Positions 63,989-64,000 of a stretch of 64,000 bases of DNA are shown here, in pieces. Position 1 is the stretch's first letter, and the number at the start of each line of letters is the position of its first letter. Made by a program: the position numbers and the translations under genes. This DNA comes from Aldehydirespirator sp965116195 (GTDB taxonomy: Bacteria; Actinomycetota; Acidimicrobiia; Acidimicrobiales; Aldehydirespiratoraceae), in assembly GCA_965116195.1 (NCBI GenBank), contig OZ220491.1:1-64000 (forward strand), in the 5' to 3' direction. The notes under the pieces were generated by a model. That model did not search any database and was not told where the DNA came from. It saw nothing but the letters and a program-made list of their open reading frames with translations.

Positions 63989-64000
63989 CCTGGGTGTCTG

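Overview
The window looks like a chromosome segment of a high-GC actinobacterium, most likely an uncultured relative of the class Acidimicrobiia. This is inferred from gene content: a PdtaS-type histidine kinase, DUF3107, the SCO1664 / DUF3090 / MSMEG_4193-phosphatase trio, actinobacterial integration host factor, a PriA without an evident Walker A motif, an SLH-domain surface protein, and frequent GTG starts. No rRNA, tRNA or CRISPR array was seen.

Layout. 0-1 kb holds overlapping remnants of a hipA-like gene and an ACT-domain gene. 1-5.8 kb carries a histidine phosphatase, Mrp ATPase, DUF3107 protein, histidine kinase and a glycerophosphodiester phosphodiesterase. 6.4-10.7 kb is one 1,420-residue SLH-domain surface protein with polythreonine linkers, duplicated FN3 domains and 14-G tracts inside and upstream of the gene. 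10.9-16.8 kb has a lipid kinase, etfBA, a Calx-beta remnant and the SCO1664 / DUF3090 / phosphatase operon. 16.8-20.7 kb is an accessory pair: a PHP/SMC-like ATPase and a Schlafen-type AlbA_2 / GHKL protein. 21-27 kb carries UdgB, a putative lipoprotein, an amidohydrolase, a short PGDH-like dehydrogenase, a PuuD-like hydrolase, nusB and a GNAT. 27.3-50.7 kb is a long, mostly co-directional housekeeping run: pyrR-pyrB-pyrC-carA-carB-pyrD-pyrF-mihF-gmk-rpoZ-coaBC-metK-priA-(trmH, methyltransferase on the other strand)-def-fmt-rsmB-mog-hisG. A PyrR-binding hairpin overlaps the start of the pyr operon. 50.9-62.4 kb is an island of more AT-rich genes: a SNF2-type helicase, a giant sacsin-like GHKL ATPase, IS3 and ISL3 remnants, an rpsB gene fused to a copy of the ATPase's C-terminal domain, and a frameshifted AAA-ATPase / PIN-like pair. 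62.4-64 kb returns to housekeeping genes: a conserved hypothetical protein, infC with an AUA start, and rpmI.

Two things stand out. First, ribosomal protein S2 continues in frame into a roughly 250-residue CxxC...CxxH domain that is a diverged copy of the C-terminus of the neighbouring sacsin-like ATPase. Second, many gene junctions carry imperfect tandem duplications of about 60-80 bp that copy the end or the start of the adjacent gene. At carA and coaBC these copies form chains of mini-ORFs, each ending on, or overlapping, the next start codon. Similar in-frame expansions occur inside the histidine kinase, carB, priA, the S2 tail and the surface protein. All identifications rest on reading motifs by eye; no database search was run.
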